Positions 1 to 7,036 are shown, counted from the first letter of the stretch. The stretch is DNA of 13,997 nt from DASYSA01 sp036003885 (GCA_036003885.1 DASYSA010000178.1:1-13997), one strand, 5' to 3'. Translations and numbers: made by a program. The notes: a model not told the origin generated them from the letters alone.

Positions 1-165
1 AGCGGCAGTGAAAGGCGGTCTCGCCATCAGGGCCCCGAGAACAATAAGCGCTCCAACGCCAGCCAGTTTAGCAAAAGAATGCTTGCTTGGCCGGGGGCGA
101 CGCGTAGAAGGCCGTTTAGTGGTCGCACGGGGCCTTAATACCGTGGAGAGGATGGGGGTTTTCAT
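1..165 (-). CDS. N-terminal part of a secreted or membrane-anchored protein (cut by window edge)
   Basis: An open frame of 55 codons runs from an ATG at 163-165 off the left edge with no stop. A strong ribosome binding site (AAGGAG, minus strand, 175-180) lies 9 nt upstream of the ATG. The first ~30 residues are rich in Arg, Lys, Pro and Thr; a hydrophobic stretch follows at residues ~34-47 (LAGVGALIVLGALM) and then FTAA. This reads as a signal peptide or membrane anchor with a long basic n-region. The rest of the protein is outside the window, so no function can be given. The gene lies downstream of the beta-helix gene on the same strand but is separated from it by a hairpin, so it is probably a separate unit. 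Confidence 0.6.
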   Translation of the reverse strand, partial: MKTPILSTVLRPRATTKRPSTRRPRPSKHSFAKLAGVGALIVLGALMARPPFTAA

Positions 166-320
166 GTTTTTTTTCTCCTTCTGTGTCGCAGTACCTGAGT
201 CACTTGGCGATTAATTGTGGGCCCGAAATAAGGCAAGGGTTGAGTACCGGCGCTATCGAGGCGCTTAAGGAAAGCCCACGATTGAGTGGAGCACATACCC
301 TTTGATCTTCGAATATGCGA

Positions 321-354
321 GGCTCTCTCGCCTCGATCACGAGGCGAGAGAGCC
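321..354 (-). terminator. Strong hairpin downstream of the beta-helix gene
   Basis: A perfect 15-bp stem (arms 321-335 and 340-354, GGCTCTCTCGCCTCG and its complement) closes a 4-nt loop. It starts 34 nt past the stop of the minus-strand beta-helix gene. No clear U-run follows on either strand, so it is terminator-like or RNA-stabilising rather than a textbook intrinsic terminator. Bases 166-388 otherwise hold only the leader of the left-edge gene. Confidence 0.55.
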
Positions 355-388
355 ATTGATGCTATGGAAATCAATGCTCGCAGCGACC

Positions 389-1327
389 TTATGGCTTAGT
401 CTGGCAAGCCCCGGTAAACGCTCCAGGTGCTGCGTTGCCCAGCAGTTTGTTGTCGCAGAACGTCAACGCCTGACCGTTACCTGCCGTGACGCCGGTGGCG
501 TTATCTGAAATGTTCGTGTTGGTAACACGAAGGGTACCCTGATTTGCTGCTGCATTTGTTCCGGCATTAAGTCCGTTGCCGTTCCCGGTGATGATGCAGC
601 TGTCCACGTTGATCTCTGCCGTCGGGCCCCCTGACAGAACTTCCGCCAGTATTCCATTCGTAGAGTTACCTGAAAACACGCTCTCGCGAGTGGTAACACG
701 GGCATTGTTTCTTCCAATCAATCCGTGGGCATTATTGAAGGATGTGCTCTTCTCTACGACAGCTCGCACGAGGCCGCTGCTGCTGTTCGAGATGAAGATT
801 CCGACGCTTGAATTGTTCTCTATGTGCACGTCTCTGATCAACACCTCAACGTTTGCCGTCTGATTGACGCCTACATTGATGCCGTTTTGCATATCGTGGA
901 TCCATGTCTTTTCTACAACCAGCGTCCCTCCGGCCAGAAACCTGATGCCGTCAAGACCTGTGTCCACTCCGCTGATCTCCAGCCCCCGTAACGTAATCTT
1001 GGAAGTTGTGGGGGCATTGATGATAACCCCATTGACTCCGGCGGCAAGGATTCCAGCTTCCGTGTTCATGCAATCGATAGTAATCGATTTGGTGATGGTC
1101 ACCGCACCAAATCCACCTGGATCCAGGCAATTGATCTTGCCCGTGGTGGCCGTCTTTGAAATCGCTCCGGCAAATGTCTTGCACGGGGCAGTACGGCTGC
1201 AGGGGTTGGCGTCGTCGCCCACACCGGAAACCCATGTTCGGGTGGCCTGCGCGGAGGCGACTGAGGAAACCGCCAGCGCACATATCAGAACGCTAAGAGC
1301 CTTCAGAGCAAAAGCAAACTTCTTCAT
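389..1327 (-). CDS. Secreted right-handed parallel beta-helix repeat protein
   Basis: This 312-residue protein has a signal peptide (residues ~1-27: KKFAFALKA, a hydrophobic core, then VASAQA). After it comes a cysteine-containing segment (NPCSRTAPCKTF) typical of a widespread bacterial family of secreted beta-helix proteins. The rest is short irregular repeats rich in N, G, V, I and T (for example ITLRGLEISG, VEVLIRDVHIENNSSVGIF, LRVTNTNISDNATGV), the pattern of pectate-lyase-like parallel beta-helices. No catalytic residues can be assigned, so enzymatic activity on polysaccharide is only a possibility; a surface or adhesive role is equally likely. The start is supported by AAGGAG at 1337-1342, 8-9 nt upstream. 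A tandem 15-bp repeat lies ~120-150 bp upstream and a strong hairpin follows the stop. Confidence 0.85.
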   Translation of the reverse strand: MKKFAFALKALSVLICALAVSSVASAQATRTWVSGVGDDANPCSRTAPCKTFAGAISKTATTGKINCLDPGGFGAVTITKSITIDCMNTEAGILAAGVNGVIINAPTTSKITLRGLEISGVDTGLDGIRFLAGGTLVVEKTWIHDMQNGINVGVNQTANVEVLIRDVHIENNSSVGIFISNSSSGLVRAVVEKSTSFNNAHGLIGRNNARVTTRESVFSGNSTNGILAEVLSGGPTAEINVDSCIITGNGNGLNAGTNAAANQGTLRVTNTNISDNATGVTAGNGQALTFCDNKLLGNAAPGAFTGACQTKP

Positions 1328-1909
1328 CTTATATTCTCCTTTGAAGCTGTGTGTTCTTGATTCTGCGAGGCCAGGTAATGGGATCCTACCTGCCTCTCGA
1401 ATAACCCAAGCCCACGATGTGAGGGCAAAATCCTAATCCATACATAAGAGTCTCCCGAACAATAAGAGTCTCCCGAGAGTGGCTTGAGTCCATATCATCC
1501 ATGGTGCAGCGTAAATCGGCGCAGACCCGACCAATGAGGAAAGGGTCGATCCCCGACTCACGGCTCAATTCAAGGATTATCGGTTAGCGCAATCCCCAGG
1601 CCCATGTTGTTTCGCCGGAAGCAAGCGCCAGATGTTCCGCGTTTCGTCTTTCCGTTCAAAGCGCGTCCCGAATATCAAGGAGTACCCCTCCTCCCTCAGT
1701 TCGTCCTACTTCTACAAGACGCAAGATACGAGTGGATCATTGCAGAAGTTTTAAATCTTCGTAGAATCGCTCGCAAATTCGTTACATCTGCGGTGTGCCG
1801 TCTATTATCACTATTGGCGCCCAGAGTGCAAGCCCATCGCGGAAAGACGAGGCCAAATCCGGTTCGGCCTGCGTTGACGAGAAGTCTGCAGCAAACCCAA
1901 ACCTCATTT
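1328..1909. other. Gene-free stretch between the beta-helix gene and tRNA-Arg
   Basis: I see no convincing gene in these ~580 bases. Open frames exist on both strands, but they lack ribosome binding sites and protein-like composition, and the longest runs through the tRNA. The only structure I can point to is the 15-bp direct repeat at 1444-1476. The stretch must also hold the promoter of the minus-strand beta-helix gene, which I could not place. Confidence 0.6.
1444..1476. repeat. Tandem 15-bp direct repeat upstream of the beta-helix gene
   Basis: ATAAGAGTCTCCCGA occurs at 1444-1458 and again, identical, at 1462-1476, separated by 3 nt (period 18 bp). It lies 117-149 bp upstream of the beta-helix start. 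It could be a regulator binding site with two copies on nearly the same helix face, or a small slippage duplication. Confidence 0.7.
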
Positions 1910-1987
1910 TGGTACCCGCGGCAGGATTCGAACCTGCGACCTTTCGCTCCGGAGGCGAACGCTCTAATCCAGCTGAGCTACGCGGGC
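1910..1987 (-). tRNA. trnR(ccg): tRNA-Arg, anticodon CCG, with encoded CCA
   Basis: Reading the minus strand gives a complete cloverleaf. The acceptor stem is GCCCGCG / CGCGGGU, ending in A73 and an encoded CCA (1910-1912). The D arm is GCUC...GAGC with a GG in the loop. The anticodon stem is UUCGC / GCGAA with loop CUCCGGA, and the T arm is GCAGG-UUCGAAU-CCUGC. Loop bases 34-36 are CCG (1950-1952 on the plus strand), which reads the Arg codon CGG. The first acceptor pair is G-U. I found no duplicated 3' end nearby that would mark an integration site. Confidence 0.96.
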
Positions 1988-2414
1988 CCGTCGTGTACTT
2001 CAGCTACCCTTATGTGTATTAGTTCCAGAAACCTGATACCCACTCTAGCGCCCTGTGGGTCAGTGGACGAAGCATACAGATTAAGTGAGGCTATGTCAAA
2101 TTCTGCGACGCCGATGGCGATATCCCGGGTGTGCGCTTTCCAGCGGCCGAGTTGAGCTACCGAAAGGTCCGCTCAGGAGCACTAACGAGGAGATTACTCT
2201 ATTCCGGAACCGGCTCGGCGGATATACTAATCCCAGCTTGCCCCTCGATTGTATTCAGAAGGAATCCAGCAGACGCGATGTTCTCCCGGCCCCAAAATAC
2301 AGCCGGAGATCATTTGAAGGCTGGTGCCCTCAGCAGCGGCTCGACTCGGCCAGGAGCCCCAGAGAAATGCCGTTTCTGAGCGCGGTTTTGCGCTTCCACA
2401 TACAAGGAGTTCTT
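1988..2414. other. Gene-free stretch between tRNA-Arg and the protease gene
   Basis: These ~430 bases separate the divergently oriented tRNA and protease genes and should hold both promoters. The protease reading frame stays open upstream to about 2085, but that extension has no signal-peptide or domain character, and the good ribosome binding site and signal peptide are at 2415. A TATACT at 2223-2228 resembles a -10 box but has no matching -35, so I do not call a promoter. Confidence 0.5.
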
Positions 2415-3713
2415 ATGCCGACGCGCTGCCGAATCATTCTGTGGGTCGTGGTTGCAATGGTGGCCCCCCTTGTACTATCGCAGTCTTTAGCCGCACAGAC
2501 GCTCAGCACACGCGACATCGCTCAACGTTCGTTACCATCGGTTGTGCTGTTGGTTATCGACAGCGGCCACAATGATCGGATCAGCTATGGCAGCGGCTTC
2601 TTTGTTGCCCCCGATGTAGTCGCGACAAACTTCCACGTGATCGAGCGTGCAATAAGCGGCTATGCCCGAATTGTGGGACAAGAGGCTCAGTATGAGATTA
2701 TTGGCCTCGTTGCGGCCGATTCCTCGCGAGACCTCGTCCTTCTAAAGCTGAAGGGGGTGAGAGGCAGACCCCTTTCCCTCGGCGATTCAAACACATTGGC
2801 AATCGGAGACGAGATCTTCGCCGTCGGAAATCCCCAGGGATTGGAAGGCACGTTCTCGCAGGGTATTGTCAGCAGCATCAGGCGGCAGGGCGATCAAAGT
2901 CTGATACAGATTACCGCCGCGATCTCTCCAGGATCCAGCGGCGGGCCGGTCCTGAACGGTCGGGGAGACGTCGTCGGGGTGGCTGTTGGCGGGATCATGG
3001 GCGGCGATGCTTTGAACTTTGCCATTCCAGTCTCCTTCCTGAAGTCTCTGATCACCAATCAGAAACCGCCGGTGCTACTCGGTGCGGTGACTCGGGAACC
3101 TGCCCGGAGTCGCACTGAGGATCCGCTGGAGGGAACCGCCGAATCGCGAGCTCGCCATCGCTCGAATGCGCCGAGCTTGAGGACAGAAGATGTCGCAACC
3201 TCAAGGATGGCGTCCATGATGCCGAGAAGAGGGTCGGTCACCGAGTTGCGCATTACAGCAGACGGCGCTTCAGGGTCGCCGAGAGAGTATCTGTTCAAAC
3301 TGGATGAAGATACCCTATTCGAGTTCGGAGAGGACACGCGCGACGGGTTCGATCACAACAAGGATGGGATTGTTGATTCCTTGGGTCTAAGAGTCAAGAG
3401 GGGTGAGACACAGGTCTATCTGCAGTTTTCGACTGACAAGACCGGGCTTAACTTCTCGCCGGGAGTGTACGAGAGAGTCCGCCTCGACTCTGGAGATCGG
3501 CGTCCGCTGCCGATGCTGACGGTGTCCGGACCGATGATGGGTGATTGCCGCTCGGGTAGAAAGGCCAGCTTTCAGATTTATGACTCCCAGTTTGAGATAA
3601 CGGATCGCTACATACGAGTGATCAGCTTCGGGGCGACCTTCGAGATCTTGTGCGCAGCGACGGGGAGAACGGTGTCCGGAACCATCTATCTCAACTATGT
3701 CCTTCCACGGTAA
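2415..3713 (+). CDS. Secreted trypsin-like (HtrA-type) serine protease with a non-PDZ C-terminal domain
   Basis: The ATG at 2415 is chosen because AAGGAG (2404-2409) precedes it and a signal peptide starts there (residues 1-28, cleavage near SLAAQ). The 432-residue protein is probably exported to the periplasm or cell surface. Residues ~35-210 form a chymotrypsin-fold protease with a full HtrA-like triad: His74 in TNFHVIE, Asp106 in DSSRDLVLLK and Ser175 in SPGSSGGPV. HtrA/DegP proteins normally carry one or two PDZ domains after this, but none is visible. Instead there is a low-complexity, Arg/Ser-rich linker (~225-270) and a beta-rich domain (~275-432). That domain contains DHNKDGIVD (313-321), which matches a DxNxDGxxD calcium-binding loop, a segment FSPGVYERVRLDSG, and two cysteines (378 and 413) that may pair. 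Function is inferred as proteolysis or protein quality control outside the cytoplasm; the substrate is unknown. The gene converges with 3752-4231 across a hairpin. Confidence 0.88.
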   Translation: MPTRCRIILWVVVAMVAPLVLSQSLAAQTLSTRDIAQRSLPSVVLLVIDSGHNDRISYGSGFFVAPDVVATNFHVIERAISGYARIVGQEAQYEIIGLVAADSSRDLVLLKLKGVRGRPLSLGDSNTLAIGDEIFAVGNPQGLEGTFSQGIVSSIRRQGDQSLIQITAAISPGSSGGPVLNGRGDVVGVAVGGIMGGDALNFAIPVSFLKSLITNQKPPVLLGAVTREPARSRTEDPLEGTAESRARHRSNAPSLRTEDVATSRMASMMPRRGSVTELRITADGASGSPREYLFKLDEDTLFEFGEDTRDGFDHNKDGIVDSLGLRVKRGETQVYLQFSTDKTGLNFSPGVYERVRLDSGDRRPLPMLTVSGPMMGDCRSGRKASFQIYDSQFEITDRYIRVISFGATFEILCAATGRTVSGTIYLNYVLPR

Positions 3714-3750
3714 GCAGCAGGCAGTCGGCAGTCTGCCGACTGCCTGCTGC
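3714..3750. terminator. 18-bp perfect hairpin between convergent stop codons
   Basis: The arms GCAGCAGGCAGTCGGCAG (3714-3731) and its exact complement (3733-3750) flank a single T. In RNA the loop would open to 3-5 nt. The element begins at the base after the protease stop and ends 1 nt before the stop of the minus-strand gene, so it can serve both strands. Only short T or A runs flank it, so efficiency is uncertain. The internal repetition of GCAGTCG/GCAGTCT suggests a member of a dispersed palindrome family. Confidence 0.7.
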
Positions 3751-3751
3751 T

Positions 3752-4231
3752 TTACACCTTGAGCGTTCGAAGATCGTATACGCCTGCAAGCCGGTTTATG
3801 TCAGCCCGAAGGAACGCCCACTCTCTTTCAATCACCGGCCTCAGAACGTGCCTTCGAACTATGGCGTTCACGTCCTCAGCCTCGCTCATCACTCGTTCGA
3901 CGTGATGGCGTGTCTCCAGCCAGCGATCGTGGCGACTGTATTCGGAGCGAAGTGCGTCCAACGCCTTTTCCAACTGTTTCACCTGTTCGTTGATATTGTC
4001 CTCGCGCCTCGTCCCGTCCAGGGCGCTCCTGTCGAGGCTCTTGTCAACAAAGTTCCTAAATGAGTCGCTCCTGTCCTCCACCCGCTTGATGATTCTCTCG
4101 ACATCCGCATTCGTGTAGACGCGCCCGCGATAACGGCCTTGGCCATTTGCTTTGCCTGGCCCCGACATAATCACCAATAAGCACGAGATCGGTAACCCAA
4201 TCAAAAAAGTCATTGAAAATCTTCTCATCAT
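3752..4231 (-). CDS. Small secreted helical protein of unknown function (family seen in Acidobacteria)
   Basis: The start is placed at 4231, or one codon further at 4228, because AGGAG lies 4 or 7 nt upstream (minus strand GAGAGGAGAGAA). A signal peptide also begins there (MMRRFSMTFLIGLPISCLLV). The frame is open for another 26 codons upstream but that part is not signal-like. The mature ~125 residues are highly charged and predicted helical: NADVERIIKRVEDRSDSFRN, then LDGTRREDNINEQVKQLE, and a C-terminal EWAFLRADINRLAGVYDL. I recall this pattern from a family common in Acidobacteria, with no known function. No enzyme motif is seen; a periplasmic structural or binding role is possible. It is a single-gene unit converging with the protease gene. 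Confidence 0.75.
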   Translation of the reverse strand: MMRRFSMTFLIGLPISCLLVIMSGPGKANGQGRYRGRVYTNADVERIIKRVEDRSDSFRNFVDKSLDRSALDGTRREDNINEQVKQLEKALDALRSEYSRHDRWLETRHHVERVMSEAEDVNAIVRRHVLRPVIEREWAFLRADINRLAGVYDLRTLKV

Positions 4232-4642
4232 TTCTCTCCTCTCATCAATAAGCTTTGCGCTGCAAGAGGCAAGCGCAGCCAACCTTCGCAGTCGTCCGGC
4301 TTTTGGCACGCCGGGCCTGTTCGCTGTTTAAGACTCGATTCCCGCGTCGCCGGACTGTTTTTTCTTTTGGTCCCGGCAACTCAGGTAAGAGCTGCCGCAG
4401 CGCGCAGCAGAACCCCTGGAGGAATCTCCACAGCGGAACTGCTCTTCCTGTGGATGAAGTAGCGTGGTTAACAAAAGTGCTATTACAAGTGCGGGTGCGA
4501 CACAGGTTGAACCCCGAGTAGACAGTGCCATTCCAATCTTCGCGCTTCTTCCGCACCGCTGCGCCGGCAATTTTCACTCGGCAGACCGAGAATCGCGTGG
4601 TAGTATGGCCGGAACCTGATCACATTTTTGTCGAGGTGAACG
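4232..4642. other. Gene-free stretch between two divergent secreted-protein genes
   Basis: About 410 bases separate the divergent starts at 4231 (minus) and 4643 (plus). Open frames of ~80-110 codons exist on both strands but lack ribosome binding sites and protein-like composition. A weak extended -10 (TGGTAGTAT, 4598-4606) sits ~37 bp before the plus-strand gene without a recognisable -35. A small hairpin (CTCGG/CCGAG, 4577-4590) lies just upstream of it. Confidence 0.45.
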
Positions 4643-5515
4643 ATGCGAAAGCGGATTCCATGGTTAGTCGGTAGAGGGATTGTAGCTGTCTTGGGTGTGG
4701 TCTTCTTTGTCGGGATAGCGGCTCACCCGGTGGCCGCTTCCGAGCCGTCCGCTGATAAGCCACTGCCCAAAACCGAGAGTGGCGCTTCTGAAGTGGCCCG
4801 GGCTCCTTCGGCACTCGAAGCCGATAACGTTCAGCGCACCGGTTCAATACCACCGAAGATCGATTACGTGCTTTACAACGACGCTCTGAGACTCCAGCCG
4901 GAACCGCCGATCTCGCGGGCTGAGTCTCTGGCGGTCAATGTGGCTGAAAGTGCGACAAGTTCGAAGGCGATGCCTGCGCCAGCCCCGGCACCCCGGGCCA
5001 GCACCGCGCCCATGACCCCCGGCGAGAAGTTTACAAGATATGCCAAGGGGACGTTTCTATCGCCTGGCGCATACGGGCAGTCGATCTTCGCAGGGCTGTT
5101 CAATGAGTTGCGCGACAAGAAGGACAAGCCCGATTTCGACACAGGAGATTTCTTTGGCGATGCTATGACGCGAGCCGCGCGGAGCTATGCTTTTCGAGCG
5201 ACCTCCGGATTCCTGGAGAAATTCGCCCTGGCGTCTATATTGAGGCAAGATCCCAGATATCACCGCTCAGACAGGACTGGAGCGGGCGCCAAGCTCGCTT
5301 ACGCCGTCAGCCGCCTGTTCGTCACCCAGGGCGATCGAAGCGGCGACCAGATCAATGCGTCTTTCTTGTTGGGAGCCGCAGGAGCGTCCGCCATAGCGAA
5401 CGTGTGGGAGCGCGAAGAGAGAAGGGACTTCCGGCATTCGGCTACTCGATTTGGAGTACACCTGGGATTGACTGCGCTTTCAAACATATTCCGCGAGTTC
5501 GTAGGCGGGCAGTAG
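4643..5515 (+). CDS. Secreted conserved protein of unknown function (family seen in Acidobacteria)
   Basis: This 290-residue protein starts at an ATG with GAGGTG (4633-4638) upstream. It has a basic N-terminus, a hydrophobic core (residues ~14-27) and a probable cleavage near HPVAAS (~28-33). Residues ~34-125 are a low-complexity Ala/Pro/Ser/Glu linker ending in PAPAPAPRAS. A conserved-looking domain follows at ~125-290 with MTPGEKFTRYAKG, SILRQDPRYHRSD, LAYAVSRLFVTQGDRSG, LLGAAGASAIANVWERE and NIFREF. I recognise the DPRY...R plus AxSRxxVTxxDxG plus NxxxEF pattern from acidobacterial proteins of unknown function. Small-residue-rich amphipathic segments suggest outer-membrane or periplasmic association. 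The stop is 4 nt from the convergent recO stop. Confidence 0.78.
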   Translation: MRKRIPWLVGRGIVAVLGVVFFVGIAAHPVAASEPSADKPLPKTESGASEVARAPSALEADNVQRTGSIPPKIDYVLYNDALRLQPEPPISRAESLAVNVAESATSSKAMPAPAPAPRASTAPMTPGEKFTRYAKGTFLSPGAYGQSIFAGLFNELRDKKDKPDFDTGDFFGDAMTRAARSYAFRATSGFLEKFALASILRQDPRYHRSDRTGAGAKLAYAVSRLFVTQGDRSGDQINASFLLGAAGASAIANVWEREERRDFRHSATRFGVHLGLTALSNIFREFVGGQ

Positions 5516-5519
5516 ATGG

Positions 5520-6272
5520 TCAGCCGGCGCCGAACTGGTTGAGCATTCCGCGAGACCGAAGGTCGCGCTCGAGGGCGTGTCGAATGATCTGATAGTTGAT
5601 CTCGCCCATTCTCCTGAGGTGATCCGGTCGAACAGTTGTACCTGCGAATGCCGTAGGGTGGAGACTGAACATCTTCAGCACCGTCTCGCGCAACGCCTGA
5701 TCGACGGGTGTTCCTCGGCCCCCGCTGCAGCCGATACACCGCGGGGCACCCTCCGGTGTCAAGAACGCCAGTTCATTCTCGCCTATCGTTCCGTCACACG
5801 CGGAGCAGTTGGATGTGTCGGGATAGAATCCGACCAGCCGCAGCAGCCAGGATTCAAAGTAGCGGAGAATCTGGAGGAGACCGGGCTGCTCTTCCATCGC
5901 TTCGAGGGTGGCCGCGACCAGTCTGTAGAGGCGTTCATTCGGTTCCTGCTCGGGCAAGAACTCTGTTAGCAGCTCGGCCATGTAGGAGAACGCGCCGGCG
6001 GCTTCAACCTCACGCGCTGCCCGGTTGAAGTGGGACCGCACTATTTCACACGTCGAGACGCTCACCAGTTCGCGCCCTTCTTTCTGGAAGTAGGTGAGCG
6101 CGACCTCCGTGAATGGTTCGAGCGACGAGCCGAATCGGCTCTTTAATCTTCGCGCACCATAGGCAACACCACGCACTTTGCCCTGGTCCCGGGTGAAGAA
6201 GACGCAGATCTTGTCGGCCTCGGCTAACGAATAGGTACGCAGCGCGAACGCTTCGGTGGTGTGCAATGGCAT
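5520..6272 (-). CDS. recO: DNA repair protein RecO
   Basis: This 250-residue protein has the usual RecO length. The N-terminal OB-fold (residues 1-~80) shows the family signature TEAFALRTYSLAEADKICVF, then GKVRGVAYGARRLKSRFGSS and LEPFTEV. The helical domain holds a four-cysteine zinc site: Cys156, Cys159, Cys179 and Cys182 (CSACDGT and RCIGC). RecO loads RecA with RecR and anneals SSB-coated single strands in the RecF pathway. The start is supported by family alignment; there is no strong Shine-Dalgarno. A perfect extended -10 (TGATATAAT) lies ~22 nt upstream, giving a short leader. The gene is divergent from the phosphatase and convergent with 4643-5515. Confidence 0.95.
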   Translation of the reverse strand: MPLHTTEAFALRTYSLAEADKICVFFTRDQGKVRGVAYGARRLKSRFGSSLEPFTEVALTYFQKEGRELVSVSTCEIVRSHFNRAAREVEAAGAFSYMAELLTEFLPEQEPNERLYRLVAATLEAMEEQPGLLQILRYFESWLLRLVGFYPDTSNCSACDGTIGENELAFLTPEGAPRCIGCSGGRGTPVDQALRETVLKMFSLHPTAFAGTTVRPDHLRRMGEINYQIIRHALERDLRSRGMLNQFGAG

Positions 6273-6294
6273 TTCTGAATCTCGAGTCCACGAG

Positions 6295-6303
6295 ATTATA
6301 TCA
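6295..6303 (-). promoter_or_regulatory. Extended -10 promoter of recO
   Basis: The minus strand reads TGATATAAT, an exact TGnTATAAT extended -10 element, with a predicted start near 6288 and a ~16-nt leader. The -35 position falls inside the repeat block and has no good match to TTGACA, consistent with extended -10 promoters not needing one. Confidence 0.65.
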
Positions 6304-6305
6304 GA

Positions 6306-6444
6306 GGTGTCAGGTTTCAGGTGTCAGGTGTCAGTGTCCATCAGCTCAGCGTGTTCCTCGTACCTGACACCTGGCACCTGACACCTGGCTCCTGACACCT
6401 GGCTCCTGACACCTGGCACCTGGGCCTGCCCCCTGACACCTGAC
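6306..6444. repeat. Inverted/tandem TGTCAGG-type repeat block in a divergent promoter region
   Basis: Two parts flank a ~29-nt centre. The left part (6306-6334) repeats GGTGTCA. The right part (6364-6444) begins with four consecutive 14-bp units, CTGACACCTGGC[A/T]C, at 6364-6377, 6378-6391, 6392-6405 and 6406-6419, followed by degenerate copies ending in CTGACACCTGAC (6433-6444). The left arm 6313-6334 and right arm 6364-6385 are inverted complements at 20 of 22 positions, so the block can fold into a long hairpin. The units have no unique spacers, so this is not a CRISPR array. It fills the space between the recO and phosphatase -10 elements. Confidence 0.85.
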
Positions 6445-6447
6445 GCA

Positions 6448-6456
6448 TGCTATATT
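6448..6456 (+). promoter_or_regulatory. Extended -10 promoter of the phosphatase gene
   Basis: TGCTATATT matches TGnTATAAT with one mismatch in the hexamer. The predicted start is near 6463 and the ribosome binding site AAGGA (6466-6470) follows at once. The -35 position lies in the repeat block and does not resemble TTGACA. Confidence 0.55.
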
Positions 6457-6478
6457 GCTCCGTGAAAGGAAACTCATC

Positions 6479-7036
6479 ATGAAGGGAAAGGTCAGGTCAT
6501 CGGCGTTCCTTGCTCTCCTCTGCTCAGCGTCTCTCTCGGCATATCAAGAGTCCGGCCGCGAGCGGTTGGACAAAATCGAGGCGGCGCTCAAGCCGGATGT
6601 GCCCAAAATACTCTGCGTGAATGAAAAGTTCGCCACCGCAGGGCAGCCGGCGGACGCTGCCTTTGGAAAGCTCGCCGCAAACGGCTTCCGCTCGGTGCTC
6701 AACCTTCGCACAGGTTCTGAAGGCGTTGACCTCGACCGCGAGCGCAGCCTGGTCGAAGCCGCGGGCATGCGCTATGTGAACATACCGGTAGTATCAAGCG
6801 CGCCGAAGCCGGAACAGGTGGACGCGTTCATTAAGGCTGTTAACGATGCGGCCAATCAACCTATGCTGATCCACTGCGGCAGCGCAAATCGGGTGGGCGC
6901 TTTCTGGATGATCTATCGGGCAGTCGAGCAGAGCTGGCCGGAAGATAAGGCGCTTGAAGAGGCAACGCGAATAGGCCTCACCAGCCCGACGCTCAAGAGC
7001 TTTGCGCACGAGCAGATCGTTGGTCGCAAGAAATAG
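6479..7036 (+). CDS. Secreted PTP-like phosphatase (DUF442/beta-lactamase-hydrolase-like type)
   Basis: The ATG at 6479 has AAGGA 8 nt upstream and starts a signal peptide (MKGKVRSSAFLALLCSASLS, cleavage near AYQ). The 185-residue protein has the fold order of small cysteine phosphatases. FATAGQPADAAFGKLAANGF (51-70) is the usual opening, then SVLNLRTGSEG, then YVNIPV, and the active-site loop HCGSANRVGAF with Cys133 and Arg138. The spacing is C-x4-R, as in the DUF442/bacterial PTP-like branch, rather than the classical C-x5-R. That branch uses a cysteine nucleophile on phosphate esters; the substrate here is unknown and the site would be extracytoplasmic. larE follows on the same strand after 73 nt and may be co-transcribed. 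Confidence 0.82.
   Translation: MKGKVRSSAFLALLCSASLSAYQESGRERLDKIEAALKPDVPKILCVNEKFATAGQPADAAFGKLAANGFRSVLNLRTGSEGVDLDRERSLVEAAGMRYVNIPVVSSAPKPEQVDAFIKAVNDAANQPMLIHCGSANRVGAFWMIYRAVEQSWPEDKALEEATRIGLTSPTLKSFAHEQIVGRKK

Noticed and set aside
864..1436. 190-codon open frame antisense to the beta-helix gene
   Set aside because: The opposite strand carries a clear secreted protein with a signal peptide and ribosome binding site; this frame has none.
1910..1987. Integration site for a genomic island at the tRNA-Arg gene
   Set aside because: No integrase gene and no repeated tRNA 3' end are visible in the flanks within the window.
1604..2155. Open frame of 183 codons on the plus strand
   Set aside because: It runs antisense through the complete tRNA-Arg gene, has no ribosome binding site, and has the odd composition of chance translation.
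2085..2414. In-frame 110-codon extension upstream of the protease start
   Set aside because: It would bury the signal peptide inside the protein and has no domain-like sequence; AAGGAG and the signal peptide support the start at 2415.
4245..4577. 110-codon minus-strand frame in the gap before 4643
   Set aside because: No ribosome binding site, a cysteine/arginine-rich chance composition, and competing frames on the other strand.
6306..6444. Possible CRISPR array
   Set aside because: The units are 14 bp and directly adjacent with no unique spacers, and part of the block is in inverted orientation.
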